DNA from: Gaiella occulta
GTDB taxonomy: Bacteria > Actinomycetota > Thermoleophilia > Gaiellales > Gaiellaceae
NCBI RefSeq assembly: GCF_003351045.1
Contig: NZ_QQZY01000005.1
Coordinates: forward strand, 124,001-188,000
Reading direction: 5' to 3'
DNA: 64,000 bases
Made by a program: the position numbers and the translations under genes. Positions 9,329-17,550 of this stretch are shown piece after piece. Numbering within the stretch: the first letter of the stretch is position 1; each line of letters starts with the position of its first letter. Below the pieces are notes generated by a model, which saw nothing but the letters and a program-made list of their open reading frames with translations, was not told where the DNA came from and ran no database searches.

Positions 9329-9792
9329 CCGTGTCGGACGGCGTCCGCGCAGGCACGCGCGAGGATCGCAGCGGCGACCTCCTCGCCGAGCTCCTGCGCG
9401 CGGACGGGTTCGAGGTCGTGCGCAGACTCGTCGCCGACGAGCGCGACGAGATCGCGGCGGCGATCGCAGAGCTCGCCACGGGCAGCGCGCTCGTGCTGAC
9501 GACGGGCGGCACGGGCTTCACGCCCCGCGACGTCACGCCCGAGGCGACCCGCGCCGTGATCGAGCGGGAGGCGCCCGGAGTCGCAGAGGCCATCCGCGCC
9601 GACGCGCGCGAGAAGACACCGCACGCGCTCCTTTCGCGCGGCATCGCGGGTCTGCTCGGCGCGACACTCGTCGTCAACTTGCCGGGGTCGCCCGGTGGTT
9701 GCCGTGACGGCTACGAGGTGCTGCGCCCCGCGCTGGCGCACGGCCTCGAACTCGCCGCCGGCGACCAGGAATCGCGGCACCGGCAGACGTGA
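9310..9792 (+). CDS. mog: MogA/MoaB-type molybdopterin adenylyltransferase
   Basis: The 160-residue protein has the MoCF-binding fold. It begins [14 protein letters not shown], then has [32 protein letters not shown] and the conserved NLPGSPGG near the C-terminus. Members adenylylate molybdopterin before molybdenum insertion by MoeA. MogA and MoaB forms are hard to tell apart by sequence, so the symbol is approximate. GTG 9310 lies within the end of moaC, and the coding end of moaC supplies an AAGGAGG ribosome-binding site. The stop overlaps the UbiA gene by four bases. Confidence 0.88.
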   Translation: MRAAVLTVSDGVRAGTREDRSGDLLAELLRADGFEVVRRLVADERDEIAAAIAELATGSALVLTTGGTGFTPRDVTPEATRAVIEREAPGVAEAIRADAREKTPHALLSRGIAGLLGATLVVNLPGSPGGCRDGYEVLRPALAHGLELAAGDQESRHRQT

Positions 9793-10652
9793 GCAGCGCC
9801 GCGGCCTCGCTTCCCCGTCGCTTCGCCTCGCTCGTGCGCATCGAGCACACGGTGTTCGCGCTGCCGTTCGCGTACGTCGGCGCTTTGCTCGGCGCGGACG
9901 GATTCCCCGGTTTCGGCGACCTGTTGTGGGTGACCGTGGCGATGGTGGGTGCGAGGACGCTGGCGATGGGCCTGAACCGCCTCGTCGACGCCGAGATCGA
10001 CGCGCGCAACCCGCGCACGGCAGCGCGGGAGATCCCGTCGGGTGCGCTGTCGCGGCGTCAGGTGTGGGTGCTCTGCGGCGCAGCGCTCGCGCTCTACCTC
10101 GCCGCCGTGCTGCAGCTCGATCCCGTCGTGCGCTGGCTGTGGCCGATCCCGGTGCTGCTCTTCGTCGTCTACCCGTACCTGAAGCGCGTCACGTGGCTCT
10201 GTCACCTCTGGCTCGGAGCCTGCACGGGCCTCGCCCCGGTCGGCGCCTGGCTCGCGGTCACCGGCACCGCACCCTGGGAAGCGTGGGCGCTGTTCCTCGC
10301 CCAGGGGCTGTGGGTGGCAGGCTTCGATCTCTTCTACGCCCTCTTCGACATCGACCACGACCGCGACGCGGGCTTGCACTCGTGGGCGACGCGCTTCGGC
10401 GAGCGCGGGGTGTTCGCCGGCGCCCGGCTGTTCCACCTCGCCGCCGTGGGGATGCTCGCGGCCGTCGGCGTCGGCCTCGAGCGGGGCATCCTCTACTGGC
10501 TCGGCGTCGCCGCGGCGGCCGTGCTCCTGCTCTACGAGCATGCGCTCGTGCGGCCCGGCGACCTGCGCCGGCTCGACGCCGCCTTCTTCACGGTCAACGG
10601 CGCTATCAGCGTCGTCTTCCTCGCCTTCGTCGCCCTCGACACCCTGCTCTGA
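9789..10652 (+). CDS. UbiA-family polyprenyltransferase (MqnP-like)
   Basis: The 287-residue integral membrane protein has about eight helices and the two aspartate-rich motifs of UbiA prenyltransferases: NRLVDAEIDARN (residues 63-74) and D180 through D187 in FDLFYALFDIDHD. These bind Mg-diphosphate of the prenyl donor. The NRxxDxxIDxxNPRTxxR form is typical of 4-hydroxybenzoate prenyltransferases and of MqnP of the futalosine menaquinone pathway. The actinobacterial setting favours MqnP, but no other mqn gene is in the window. GTG 9789 overlaps the end of the upstream gene, so translation is probably coupled. A GC hairpin lies about 105 bases downstream. Confidence 0.85.
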   Translation: MSSAAASLPRRFASLVRIEHTVFALPFAYVGALLGADGFPGFGDLLWVTVAMVGARTLAMGLNRLVDAEIDARNPRTAAREIPSGALSRRQVWVLCGAALALYLAAVLQLDPVVRWLWPIPVLLFVVYPYLKRVTWLCHLWLGACTGLAPVGAWLAVTGTAPWEAWALFLAQGLWVAGFDLFYALFDIDHDRDAGLHSWATRFGERGVFAGARLFHLAAVGMLAAVGVGLERGILYWLGVAAAAVLLLYEHALVRPGDLRRLDAAFFTVNGAISVVFLAFVALDTLL

Positions 10653-10757
10653 GCGCAGCGGGTGTTCTCGCGAGCGCGGGGGCGGCCGGGCGGCCGGCGC
10701 ACTTTCGGCACGCACTCGGCACACACAGGGCACGGATTCGCCGCTACCGTGACATCA

Positions 10758-10774
10758 GGGCACCGGGGGTGCCC
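10758..10774 (+). terminator. GC-rich hairpin between ubiA-like gene and ccmA
   Basis: GGGCACC (10758-10764) pairs perfectly with GGTGCCC (10768-10774) around a GGG loop. There is no T-run, so a terminator role is only suggested by its position after the UbiA gene. The 160 bases before ccmA also contain loosely repeated CGGCAC units at about 10697-10732. I see no gene there. Confidence 0.35.
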
Positions 10775-10857
10775 CTGGGGGTGGTTGTGCGCATGATGCA
10801 GCGGCCTGTCGCATGCGGCGGCAGGAGAACGGCGACGGCAGCGGAGGCGTGGCGCGG

Positions 10858-11442
10858 GTGATCTCGGCAGAGGGCCTCGAGAAGCGATACGGCCGCAAGC
10901 GCGTTCTGCGCGGCATCTCGTTCGTGCTCCCGCGGAACGGCTTCCTGCTCGTGACCGGGCCGAACGGCTCGGGCAAGACGACGCTGCTGCGGCTCGTCGC
11001 AGGTCTTGCGGCGCCGACGAAGGGCACGCTGCGCGTCGGCGTGGAGCGCGCCGACGTCGGCTACCTCGGCCACGAGCCGCTGCTCTACCGGGAGCTGACG
11101 GCGATGGAGAACCTCGATCTCTTCGGCCGGCTCTACCGCGTGCCGGAGCGTCGCGAGCGGATCGGGATGCTGCTCGAGCGCTTCGGGCTGTGGGATGTCC
11201 GCGGCGACCGCGTCTCGACCTACTCCCGCGGCATGACGCAGCGCCTCGCTCTCTGCCGCACCCTGCTGCACGAGCCGGCGCTGCTCGTTCTCGACGAGCC
11301 GTTCACGGCGCTCGACGAGGAGGGGGCGGCGCTGCTGGATCGCGAGCTCGAGGCGATCGCCGGCGCCCGCACGGTGCTGCTCTCGACCCACGACCCCGGC
11401 CGTGTCGCCGCGCTCGCCGGCGAGCGCCTGGTGCTCGCGTGA
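10858..11442 (+). CDS. ccmA: Heme exporter / cytochrome c maturation ATPase
   Basis: The 194-residue ABC ATPase is the energising subunit of the CcmAB(C) complex that handles heme and holo-CcmE release during System I cytochrome c maturation. It has Walker A GPNGSGKTT, signature YSRGMTQRL, Walker B LLVLDEPFTALD and the switch histidine in LSTHD. I placed the start at GTG 10858 because a GGAGG sequence sits 10 bases upstream and ISAEGLEKRYG then begins the domain. ATG 10813 and GTG 10849 are alternatives adding 15 or 3 residues. It overlaps ccmB by GTGA. Confidence 0.88.
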   Translation: MISAEGLEKRYGRKRVLRGISFVLPRNGFLLVTGPNGSGKTTLLRLVAGLAAPTKGTLRVGVERADVGYLGHEPLLYRELTAMENLDLFGRLYRVPERRERIGMLLERFGLWDVRGDRVSTYSRGMTQRLALCRTLLHEPALLVLDEPFTALDEEGAALLDRELEAIAGARTVLLSTHDPGRVAALAGERLVLA

Positions 11443-12080
11443 CGGGCTACGCAGCCGACGTCGTCGCGCTCGCGCGCAAGGATCTGAAGCTCGAGCTGCG
11501 CGCGCGCGACACACTCCCGGCGATGCTGCTCTTCGTCGTCTCCACGCTCGCCGTGTTCCACTTCGCCCTGCCCGCCGGCACGGGCGCGGGGGCCGCGTAC
11601 GGGCTGCTCTGGGTCGCGATCGTGTTCACCGCGCTCCTCGGCCTCGGCCGCGCCTGGGCGCCGGAGCGCGACGGCGGCGCGCTCGACGGCCTCGTGCTCG
11701 CACCCTGCGACCGCAGCGCCATCTGGCTCGGCAAGACCCTCGCCACGCTCGTCTTCCTCGCGGCCGCCGAGATCGTCGCGCTGCCGGCGTTCGCGCTCTT
11801 CTTCGCGCCGCTCGACCTCGTCGCGATCGCCGGCGTGGCGCTGGCGAGTGTCGGCATCTGCGCCGTCGGGTCGCTCCTCGCCGCGATGGCTGCGGCGAGC
11901 CGGGGACGTGAGGTCATCCTGCCGCTGCTCTTCCTGCCGCTGTCGATCCCCCTCGTCGTGGGCGGCGTCGGAGCCGGAATCTCGCCCGACGGGGCGACGT
12001 ATCTCTCCTTTCTCGGACTCTACGACGCCGTCTTCGCGATACTTTCCTGGGCCACCTTCGAGTATGTCGTCACGGAATAA
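11439..12080 (+). CDS. ccmB: Heme exporter membrane subunit CcmB
   Basis: The 213-residue membrane protein has six predicted helices. It starts with the cytoplasmic KDLKLELRARDTLPAMLLF segment typical of CcmB, includes ERDGGALDGLVLAPCDRSAIWLGK, and ends with a hydrophobic stretch. CcmB pairs with CcmA to form the ABC transporter core of System I. GTG 11439 overlaps the ccmA stop by four bases, and the gene runs 17 bases into ccmC, so the block is translationally coupled. Confidence 0.9.
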   Translation: MTGYAADVVALARKDLKLELRARDTLPAMLLFVVSTLAVFHFALPAGTGAGAAYGLLWVAIVFTALLGLGRAWAPERDGGALDGLVLAPCDRSAIWLGKTLATLVFLAAAEIVALPAFALFFAPLDLVAIAGVALASVGICAVGSLLAAMAAASRGREVILPLLFLPLSIPLVVGGVGAGISPDGATYLSFLGLYDAVFAILSWATFEYVVTE

Positions 12081-12744
12081 CCTCCCCTTCTTCGCCTTCA
12101 CCGCCGCCGCCCTCGTCGGGCTAGCCGTCGTGATGGCGTTCCTCGTCGCGCCCGAGGACGCTGACCAGGGGATCTCCCAGAAGATCTTCTACTTCCACGT
12201 CCCGATCGCCCTCACCGCCTACGGCTGCTTCGGACTCGGCGCCTGGAAGGCGCTGCGGCTCCTCTGGGTCGGCGGCGAGCGGCGCGATCTCGAGAGCTAC
12301 ACCGCCGTCCACCAGGGCACGATCTTCGGCGCTCTCACGCTCATCACCGGCTCGATCTGGGCGAAGGCGTCATGGGGCGTGTGGTGGAGCTGGGGCTCGA
12401 ACCAGCTCGTCCTCTTCCTCGTTCTCTTCCTCTTCTACTGCGCCTACTTCATGCTCCGCTTCTCGGTCGAGGAGGGGGCGAGGCGCGAGCGCATCTCGGC
12501 CGTCTACGCGCTCTTCGGCGTCGCCTTGATCCCGGTCAGCTTCCTCGCGATCCGGCTTGCAAGCGACTTCATCCACCCGACGGTCTTCACCCGCGCCGGG
12601 CCGCAGATGACCGGCACGATGTTCGCCGCCTTCCTCGTCAGCTGGCTGGCCATCAGCTGGCTCGCCTATGCGATGTACCGCGTCGAGCTCGCCGGCAAGC
12701 GCACGGACGCGCACCTGCGCGAGCTGCGCGAGGCGTTGACATGA
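12064..12744 (+). CDS. ccmC: Cytochrome c maturation protein CcmC
   Basis: The 226-residue, six-helix membrane protein belongs to the heme-handling (PF01578) family. The tryptophan-rich heme-binding loop reads WGVWWSWGSNQL; classical CcmC has WWxWDxRLT, so the aspartate position differs. Flanking histidines are in FYFHVPIA and DFIHPTVFT. CcmC presents heme to CcmE. No ccmE, ccmF or ccmH is in the window. ATG 12064 starts inside ccmB, and the stop overlaps the ccmD-like gene (ATGA at 12741). Confidence 0.9.
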   Translation: MSSRNNLPFFAFTAAALVGLAVVMAFLVAPEDADQGISQKIFYFHVPIALTAYGCFGLGAWKALRLLWVGGERRDLESYTAVHQGTIFGALTLITGSIWAKASWGVWWSWGSNQLVLFLVLFLFYCAYFMLRFSVEEGARRERISAVYALFGVALIPVSFLAIRLASDFIHPTVFTRAGPQMTGTMFAAFLVSWLAISWLAYAMYRVELAGKRTDAHLRELREALT

Positions 12745-12893
12745 GCCAGGTGCAGTACGTGGCGCTCGCCTACGGCGTCGTGTTCGTGTTCGTCCTCGTC
12801 TGGGCGGCGATCATCGCGACCAAGCTGGCGCGGCTCGAGCGCGAGACCGCGGAGCTCGCGGAGCTGGCACGCGGGCGCCGGGACGATGGCTGA
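12741..12893 (+). CDS. CcmD-like small membrane protein
   Basis: This 50-residue protein has one membrane helix (about residues 8-27, VALAYGVVFVFVLVWAAIIA) followed by a charged helix with KLARLERETAELAELARG. Its size, topology and position right after ccmC match CcmD, the small subunit that stabilises CcmC-CcmE contact. The sequence itself is too short for a firm family match. It overlaps both neighbours by four to eight bases. Confidence 0.7.
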   Translation: MSQVQYVALAYGVVFVFVLVWAAIIATKLARLERETAELAELARGRRDDG

Positions 12894-13659
12894 GCTGCTC
12901 GTCTGGCCCGCGCTGATCGCCTACGGAGAGGCCGCGTTCGCGTACGCCGGCGTGCTCCGAGGGCCGGGCGTCGCAGGCCGGCTCGGCATCTGGGGCGTGC
13001 GCGTGGGCTGGCTGGCGCAGACGGCGCTTCTCGTGGCGCAGGCGCTCGACAGCACCGGCTTCCCGTGGGGGACGTGGGCGGGCGCGCTCAACCTGTTCGT
13101 CTGGCTCGTCGTCAGCACGTACCTGATCTGGGGCTGCCGGCCGCGCTACCGGCTGCTCGGTCTCACCGTGATGCCGCTCGCTGCAGCGCTGCTGGCCGCC
13201 GCCTGGGCGGGCGGAGGAACGAGCGTCGCGAGCCGCGACGAGCCGGGCGGCCTGCTCGCGCTGCACGCCGGGCTCATGCTTGCCGGCTTCGCCGGCTTCA
13301 CGCTCGCGGCAGGCATGGCCGGCCTCTACCGCTGGGAGGAGCGCCGCCTCAAGCGCCGGGACTCGGGCCTGCTGCGGTTGCGCGTGCCGCCGCTCGACTC
13401 GCTCGACCGTCTCGCGGCCAGAACCACCGCCGCGGCGCTCGCGCTGCTGACCGTCGGCATCGTGGTCGGTCTCACGAGCTTCGAGCGCGGCGACTTCGAC
13501 GCCGCGATGGCCGTCACCCTCGGTATCTGGGCCGTCTACGCCACCGGTCTCGTGCTGCGCCGGGAGGCTGGTCTGCGCGGCCGCCGGTTCGCATCGCTCC
13601 TGCTCGCGGGCTTCGCCCTCGTCGCCGTCGTCCTGCCCCTGACCCACTTCGCGTCGTGA
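12886..13659 (+). CDS. HemX/CcsA-type cytochrome c assembly membrane protein
   Basis: The 257-residue protein has about eight membrane helices. Landmarks are the LHAGLMLAGFAGFTLAAGMAGLYRWEERRLKRR segment and LPPLDSLDRL-like RVPPLDSLDRLAA, both typical of HemX next to hemA in Gram-positive bacteria and of CcsA relatives (PF01578). HemX influences glutamyl-tRNA reductase levels in Bacillus, whereas CcsA proteins carry heme across the membrane. Lying between ccmD and hemA, it could serve either. The W-rich WWxWD loop is absent. Its stop overlaps the hemA GTG. Confidence 0.75.
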   Translation: MAELLVWPALIAYGEAAFAYAGVLRGPGVAGRLGIWGVRVGWLAQTALLVAQALDSTGFPWGTWAGALNLFVWLVVSTYLIWGCRPRYRLLGLTVMPLAAALLAAAWAGGGTSVASRDEPGGLLALHAGLMLAGFAGFTLAAGMAGLYRWEERRLKRRDSGLLRLRVPPLDSLDRLAARTTAAALALLTVGIVVGLTSFERGDFDAAMAVTLGIWAVYATGLVLRREAGLRGRRFASLLLAGFALVAVVLPLTHFAS

Positions 13660-14915
13660 AGCTCTCGCTCGTCGGCGTCTCTCACCACCAGGCGCCCGTC
13701 GAGCTGCGCGAGCGCGTCGCGATCGACGGCGCCGCCGCCGCCGCGCTTGCCCGCGAGCTCGCGGACGGTTGCGAGGTCGTCGTGCTGTCGACCTGCAACC
13801 GCACCGAGATCTACCTGGCAAGCGAGCAGCAGGCGCGGCTCGACGAGCGCGCGGCCGCTGCGCTGCTCGCGCTCGCCGGCGAGGAGCGGGATGCGCTCTC
13901 CGCAGTCATCTATCGCCTCGGCGACGACAGCGCTGCCCTGCACCTGTTCCGCGTCGCTGCCGGGCTCGACTCGCTCGTGCCCGGGGAGGGCGAGATCCTC
14001 GGGCAGGTGCGCGGGGCGTTCGAGTCGGGCGCCACGGGGCCGCTGCTCGACCGCCTCTTCCGCCAGGCGCTGCATGCGGGCCGGCGCGCCCGCGTCGAGA
14101 CGGCGATCGGCGAGAGCCCCGCGTCCGTGCCCGCCGCCGGCGCGGCGCTTGCACAGCAGGTGTTCGGTGAGCTGGGGGGACGGAAGGTGGTGCTCGTCGG
14201 CGCCGGCAAGATGAGCGAGCTGACCGCCCGCAACCTTCGCTCCCGCGGCGCCACGATCGCGGCCGTCGCCAACCGCACGCTCGAGCACGGCGGCGATCTT
14301 GCCGAGCGGGTGGGCGCGCGCGCCGTCGGCCTCGACGGCGTGGCCGAGTTGCTCGGTGAGGCGGATGTCGTCGTGACCTCGACCAGTGCGCAGGGGTTCG
14401 TGCTCGACGGGGAGACCTTCGGCCCCACGGTGCGCGCCCGCCGCGGCCGGCCGCTGCTGTTCGTCGACCTTGCCGTCCCTCGCGACGTCGACCCGGCGCT
14501 CGCGGGCGCGGACGGCTGCTTCGTGTACGACATCGACGATCTGCAGGCCGTCGTCGAGGCGTCGCTCGCCGGCCGCCGTTCGGAGGCCGTCCGCGCCGAG
14601 CGGCTGGTCGCCGCCGAGGCGGAGCGCTTCCGCGAGTGGCAGGCGTCGCTCAGCGTCGTCCCGGCGATCGCCTCGTTGCGTGCCCGTGCGGAGGAGATTC
14701 GCGCCGCTGAGCTCGCGAAGGCCGAGGGCAGGCTCGGCCGCCTGCCCGAGAGCGAGCGCAAGCTCGTGGAGTCCGTCACCTCCCAGATCGTGGCGAAGCT
14801 CTTGCACATGCCGACCGTGCGCATGAAGGAGGCGGCCGCCGCCGCCGACGGCCTCGTCTATGCTGATGTCGTGCGGCACCTGTTCGGGCTGGAGGAAGAG
14901 GAGCGGAAGCCGTGA
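13656..14915 (+). CDS. hemA: Glutamyl-tRNA reductase
   Basis: The 419-residue enzyme reduces glutamyl-tRNA to glutamate-1-semialdehyde, the committed step of C5 tetrapyrrole synthesis. The N-terminus reads VGVSHHQAPVELRE, followed by nucleophile C47 in LSTCNRTEIY. Other marks are GLDSLVPGEGEILGQV, the NADPH-binding GAGKMSELTARNLRSRG, ANRT and DLAVPRDVDP. A C-terminal dimerisation helix bundle ends the protein. The GTG start overlaps the hemX-like gene. A 120-base gap with no evident gene follows before hemC. Confidence 0.95.
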   Translation: MKLSLVGVSHHQAPVELRERVAIDGAAAAALARELADGCEVVVLSTCNRTEIYLASEQQARLDERAAAALLALAGEERDALSAVIYRLGDDSAALHLFRVAAGLDSLVPGEGEILGQVRGAFESGATGPLLDRLFRQALHAGRRARVETAIGESPASVPAAGAALAQQVFGELGGRKVVLVGAGKMSELTARNLRSRGATIAAVANRTLEHGGDLAERVGARAVGLDGVAELLGEADVVVTSTSAQGFVLDGETFGPTVRARRGRPLLFVDLAVPRDVDPALAGADGCFVYDIDDLQAVVEASLAGRRSEAVRAERLVAAEAERFREWQASLSVVPAIASLRARAEEIRAAELAKAEGRLGRLPESERKLVESVTSQIVAKLLHMPTVRMKEAAAAADGLVYADVVRHLFGLEEEERKP

Positions 14916-15035
14916 TGAGCCCGCTGCTCGTCGGGCGGCCGTTGCCGCTCCAGGCTCCGACCGCCTTCGTGCGCATCCGCCCACGGGGTCGCCGGCTCTG
15001 CGGCGAGACGCACACCGCTCCCTTCCGCCGCTGCT

Positions 15036-15860
15036 GTGCTGCTGCGCGTCGGTTCCCGCGGCAGTAGGCTCGCGCTCACCCAGGCCGAGCGTGCCGCAGA
15101 GGCACTGCGCCGGTCGGGGATCGAGATCGCGCTCGTGCCCATCACCACCGCCGGAGATCGCGACCGCACGCGCCCGTTCGGCGAGATCGGCTCGCGCGGC
15201 GTGTTCGTCAAGGAGCTCGAGGAGGCGCTGCTGGGGGGGCGCATCGACGTCGCCGTGCACTCCGCGAAGGACATGACCTCCAGCGACGCCGAGGGCCTCG
15301 TCGTCGGCGCCTACACCCGGCGCGAGGACGCCCGCGACGCGCTGTGCGGGGCGACCGAGCTTCGGCCCGGGATGCGCATCGGCACGGCTTCGGTGCGGCG
15401 CCGCGCGCAGCTGCTCGCCCTCGAGCCGGCACTCTCGATCGAGCCCCTGCGTGGGAACATCGACACGCGGTTGCGCAAGCGCGGCGAGCGCGGGCTCGAC
15501 GCCGTCGTGCTCGCGGCGTGCGGCCTCGACCGCCTGGGGCTCGATGGCGAGATCGGCCTGCGGCTCGATCCGTCGCTGATGCTGCCCGAGGCCGGGCAGG
15601 GAGCGCTGGCGCTCCAGGTGCGCGCCGGGGAGGAGCATCTCGTCGCCGACGCCGACGACCCCGAGACGCGCCGCCGGGTCGAGCTCGAACGCCGTTGCGT
15701 CGCGCTCCTCGGCGGCGGCTGCCTCGCGCCGGTTGCCGCCCACCACGACGGCGTCACGTTGACGGCGCTCGTCGCAGACGAGAACGGAGCCTGGGTCGAG
15801 CGGCGCAGCGGCGACGACCCGGTGTCCCTCGCCGCGGAGCTCGCCGCCTTCGTCGGATGA
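15036..15860 (+). CDS. hemC: Porphobilinogen deaminase (hydroxymethylbilane synthase)
   Basis: The 274-residue enzyme polymerises four porphobilinogen units into hydroxymethylbilane. It shows RVGSRGSRLALTQA at the N-terminus, DVAVHSAKDM, GTASVRRRAQL, RGNIDTRL, PEAGQGALALQ and the dipyrromethane cofactor attachment residue C229 in GGGCLAPV. The length is slightly below the usual 300-310 because the third domain is short. I placed the start at GTG 15036. The stop overlaps the hemD start (ATGA at 15857). hemB is not seen in the window. Confidence 0.94.
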   Translation: MLLRVGSRGSRLALTQAERAAEALRRSGIEIALVPITTAGDRDRTRPFGEIGSRGVFVKELEEALLGGRIDVAVHSAKDMTSSDAEGLVVGAYTRREDARDALCGATELRPGMRIGTASVRRRAQLLALEPALSIEPLRGNIDTRLRKRGERGLDAVVLAACGLDRLGLDGEIGLRLDPSLMLPEAGQGALALQVRAGEEHLVADADDPETRRRVELERRCVALLGGGCLAPVAAHHDGVTLTALVADENGAWVERRSGDDPVSLAAELAAFVG

Positions 15861-16486
15861 AGCTGATCGTCACACGTCCCCGCGGCCAGGAGGCGGAGCT
15901 CGTCGCGCGGCTCGAGGCGCTCGGCCACGAGGTCGTCCACTGCCCGCTGCTCGAGATCGAGCCGCTCGGCGACGACCCGGTCGACGTGGAGGGCTACGAC
16001 TGGGTCATCGTGACGAGCCCGAACGGCGCCCGGGAGCTCCTGCGCCGTGCCCGCGGGACGTTGCCGCGTATCGCCGCGATCGGCCGCGCCACCGCCGACG
16101 CGCTCGGCGGCGCCGACCTCGTCGCCCGCGTCTCGACGCAGGAAGGCCTGCTCGCGGAGCTGCCGCGCCCGGCCGGCCGCGTCCTCGTGGCCGCCGCCGA
16201 GGGCGCCCGTCCGCTGCTCGTCGCCGAGCTCGACGCCGACTTCGTGCCGCTCTACCGCACCCGCGAGCTGCGGCCCGCCGCCGCACCCTCGGGCGACCTC
16301 TGCCTGCTGGCGTCGGCGTCGGCCGCACGCGCGTTCGGCGCGCTCACCACGGGCATTCCCGCCGTCTCGATCGGCCCCGAGACGAGCCGCGCCGGGCGCG
16401 AAGCTGGAGTCGAGATCGTCGCCGAGGCTGGTACGCACGACGTCGACGGGCTCGTCGCCGCCGTCCTCCGCGCGGTCGCGCTCTAG
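15857..16486 (+). CDS. hemD: Uroporphyrinogen-III synthase
   Basis: The 209-residue protein begins KLIVTRPRGQEAELVARLEALGHEVVHCPLLEIEPL, typical of HemD. It has the WVIVTSPNGARELL and VPLYRT segments of the two-domain fold. HemD cyclises hydroxymethylbilane with D-ring inversion. It is shorter than the usual 250 residues. The family is poorly conserved, so the hemC-adjacent, overlapping position carries much of the weight. The stop codon TAG is also part of the putative -10 of the next gene. Confidence 0.85.
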   Translation: MKLIVTRPRGQEAELVARLEALGHEVVHCPLLEIEPLGDDPVDVEGYDWVIVTSPNGARELLRRARGTLPRIAAIGRATADALGGADLVARVSTQEGLLAELPRPAGRVLVAAAEGARPLLVAELDADFVPLYRTRELRPAAAPSGDLCLLASASAARAFGALTTGIPAVSIGPETSRAGREAGVEIVAEAGTHDVDGLVAAVLRAVAL

Positions 16487-16489
16487 ACT
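16484..16489 (+). promoter_or_regulatory. -10 hexamer TAGACT, leaderless start
   Basis: TAGACT lies six bases before the GTG at 16496 and overlaps the stop codon of hemD. No Shine-Dalgarno sequence is visible for the downstream gene. Confidence 0.4.
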
Positions 16490-16495
16490 CGGCCG

Positions 16496-17293
16496 GTGTT
16501 CATCGCGTTCCTGACCGACTTCGGCCTGCAAGACGACTTCGTCGGCACCTGTCACGGAGTCATCAAGCGCATCGCGCCAGAGGCCGAGATCATCGACATC
16601 ACGCACGGCATTCCGCCGCAGGCGGTCCTGCAAGGCGCGCTCGTGCTCGCCAACACCCTGCCCTACATGCCGATCGGCGTCCATCTCGCCGTCGTCGACC
16701 CGGGAGTCGGCGGGCACCGGCGGGCGCTCGCGCTCGAGGACGCGGGCGGGCGCCTCTACGTGGGGCCGGACAACGGCCTGCTCATCCCGGCAGCCGAGCA
16801 GGCGGGCATCGTCGAGGCGCGCGAGCTCGCGAACCCCGCCTACGCGCTCGAGTCGATCTCGCGCACGTTCCACGGCCGTGACCTGTTCGCTCCTGCCGCC
16901 GCGCATCTAGCCGCCGGCGTCCCCCTCGCCGAGTTCGGGCCGCCGATCGACCCAGCCGCCCTCGTCCGGCTCGACCTGCCCGAGCCGTCCTTCGACGACG
17001 CCGTCGTCGGCGCGACGGCCCTCTACGTCGACAGCTTCGGCAACATCGCGCTCAACCTGACGCGCGACGATCTCGACCGCATCGGCATCGTGCCCGGCAC
17101 GCGCGTCGAGCTGGAAGTGGCCGGCGCGCGCTGCTACGCGGTCGTGGCGCGGACGTTCGCGGACGCACGCTCCGGCGACGTCATCCTGTACGAGGACAGC
17201 TACCGGAACATGTCGGTCGCGATCTCGAACGGCAACGCGGCCCGGATGCTACACGCGGCCGTCGGGCAGTCGCTGCGCATCCGCCCCGTCTGA
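16496..17293 (+). CDS. SAM hydroxide adenosyltransferase (DUF62 family)
   Basis: The 265-residue protein belongs to the S-adenosylmethionine hydroxide adenosyltransferase family, related to fluorinase and chlorinase, which splits SAM to adenosine and methionine. It begins FLTDFGLQDDFVGTCHGVI and contains IIDITHGIPPQ, AVVDPGVGG, GPDNGLL, RTFHGRDLFAPAAAHLA and YVDSFGNIALNL. The Asp-Arg-His residues that activate water appear as D7, R163-region and H-containing TFHGRD. It lacks the fluorinase-specific loop as far as I can see. The cellular role of this family is not settled. Confidence 0.88.
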   Translation: MFIAFLTDFGLQDDFVGTCHGVIKRIAPEAEIIDITHGIPPQAVLQGALVLANTLPYMPIGVHLAVVDPGVGGHRRALALEDAGGRLYVGPDNGLLIPAAEQAGIVEARELANPAYALESISRTFHGRDLFAPAAAHLAAGVPLAEFGPPIDPAALVRLDLPEPSFDDAVVGATALYVDSFGNIALNLTRDDLDRIGIVPGTRVELEVAGARCYAVVARTFADARSGDVILYEDSYRNMSVAISNGNAARMLHAAVGQSLRIRPV

Positions 17294-17310
17294 CCCCGTC
17301 GTGCGTCTGC

Positions 17311-17339
17311 TTGGCGCCGGCGCCGACATGCGCTAGTGT
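17311..17339 (+). promoter_or_regulatory. Putative sigma-70-like promoter before structured region
   Basis: TTGGCG (17311-17316) and TAGTGT (17334-17339) are separated by exactly 17 bases. No open reading frame follows on this strand before the hairpin at 17521, so the promoter would drive a non-coding RNA. Confidence 0.4.
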
Positions 17340-17500
17340 CGATCGGAACGAGAGACGTCGGCGGCGCGGTCATTCCGGTCACGACGTCTCTCCGCTCGTG
17401 TGGGCCAGAGAACGGCCGTGGCTGCGGGACGCACCGCGGCCGACGGAACCGATCATGCCGGACGGCTCGCGAACCGGTTGCTCCCGGGCTCGCCGGCAGG

Positions 17501-17550
17501 CTCCTCAGGGATCTTCGCGAATGCGGAATCCCCGAGCGGGGATTCCGCAT
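17501..17550 (-). repeat. Dispersed hairpin element, copy A
   Basis: Read on the minus strand, a 13-bp hairpin is followed by TCGCGAAGATCCCTGAGGAG (17520 down to 17501). Copy B at 28043-28093 has a similar hairpin followed by TCGCGCAGATCCCTGAAGGAG. The shared 20-base tag differs by one substitution and one inserted base. Both copies lie just downstream of a gene. Confidence 0.5.
17521..17550. terminator. Perfect 13-bp hairpin, likely bidirectional terminator
   Basis: ATGCGGAATCCCC (17521-17533) and GGGGATTCCGCAT (17538-17550) form a perfect stem with a GAGC loop. It lies 17 bases past the 3' end of the minus-strand tRNA-Phe and at the end of the plus-strand candidate RNA. There is no T-run on either side, as is common in high-GC actinobacteria. 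Confidence 0.55.

Noticed and set aside
10690-10740. Loosely repeated CGGCAC units as a CRISPR or regulatory array
   Set aside because: Units are irregular in length and spacing and no cas genes are present; simple GC-rich sequence is the better reading.
14916-15035. A small gene between hemA and hemC
   Set aside because: The 120 bases contain only a short Arg-rich frame without family resemblance or a start signal.
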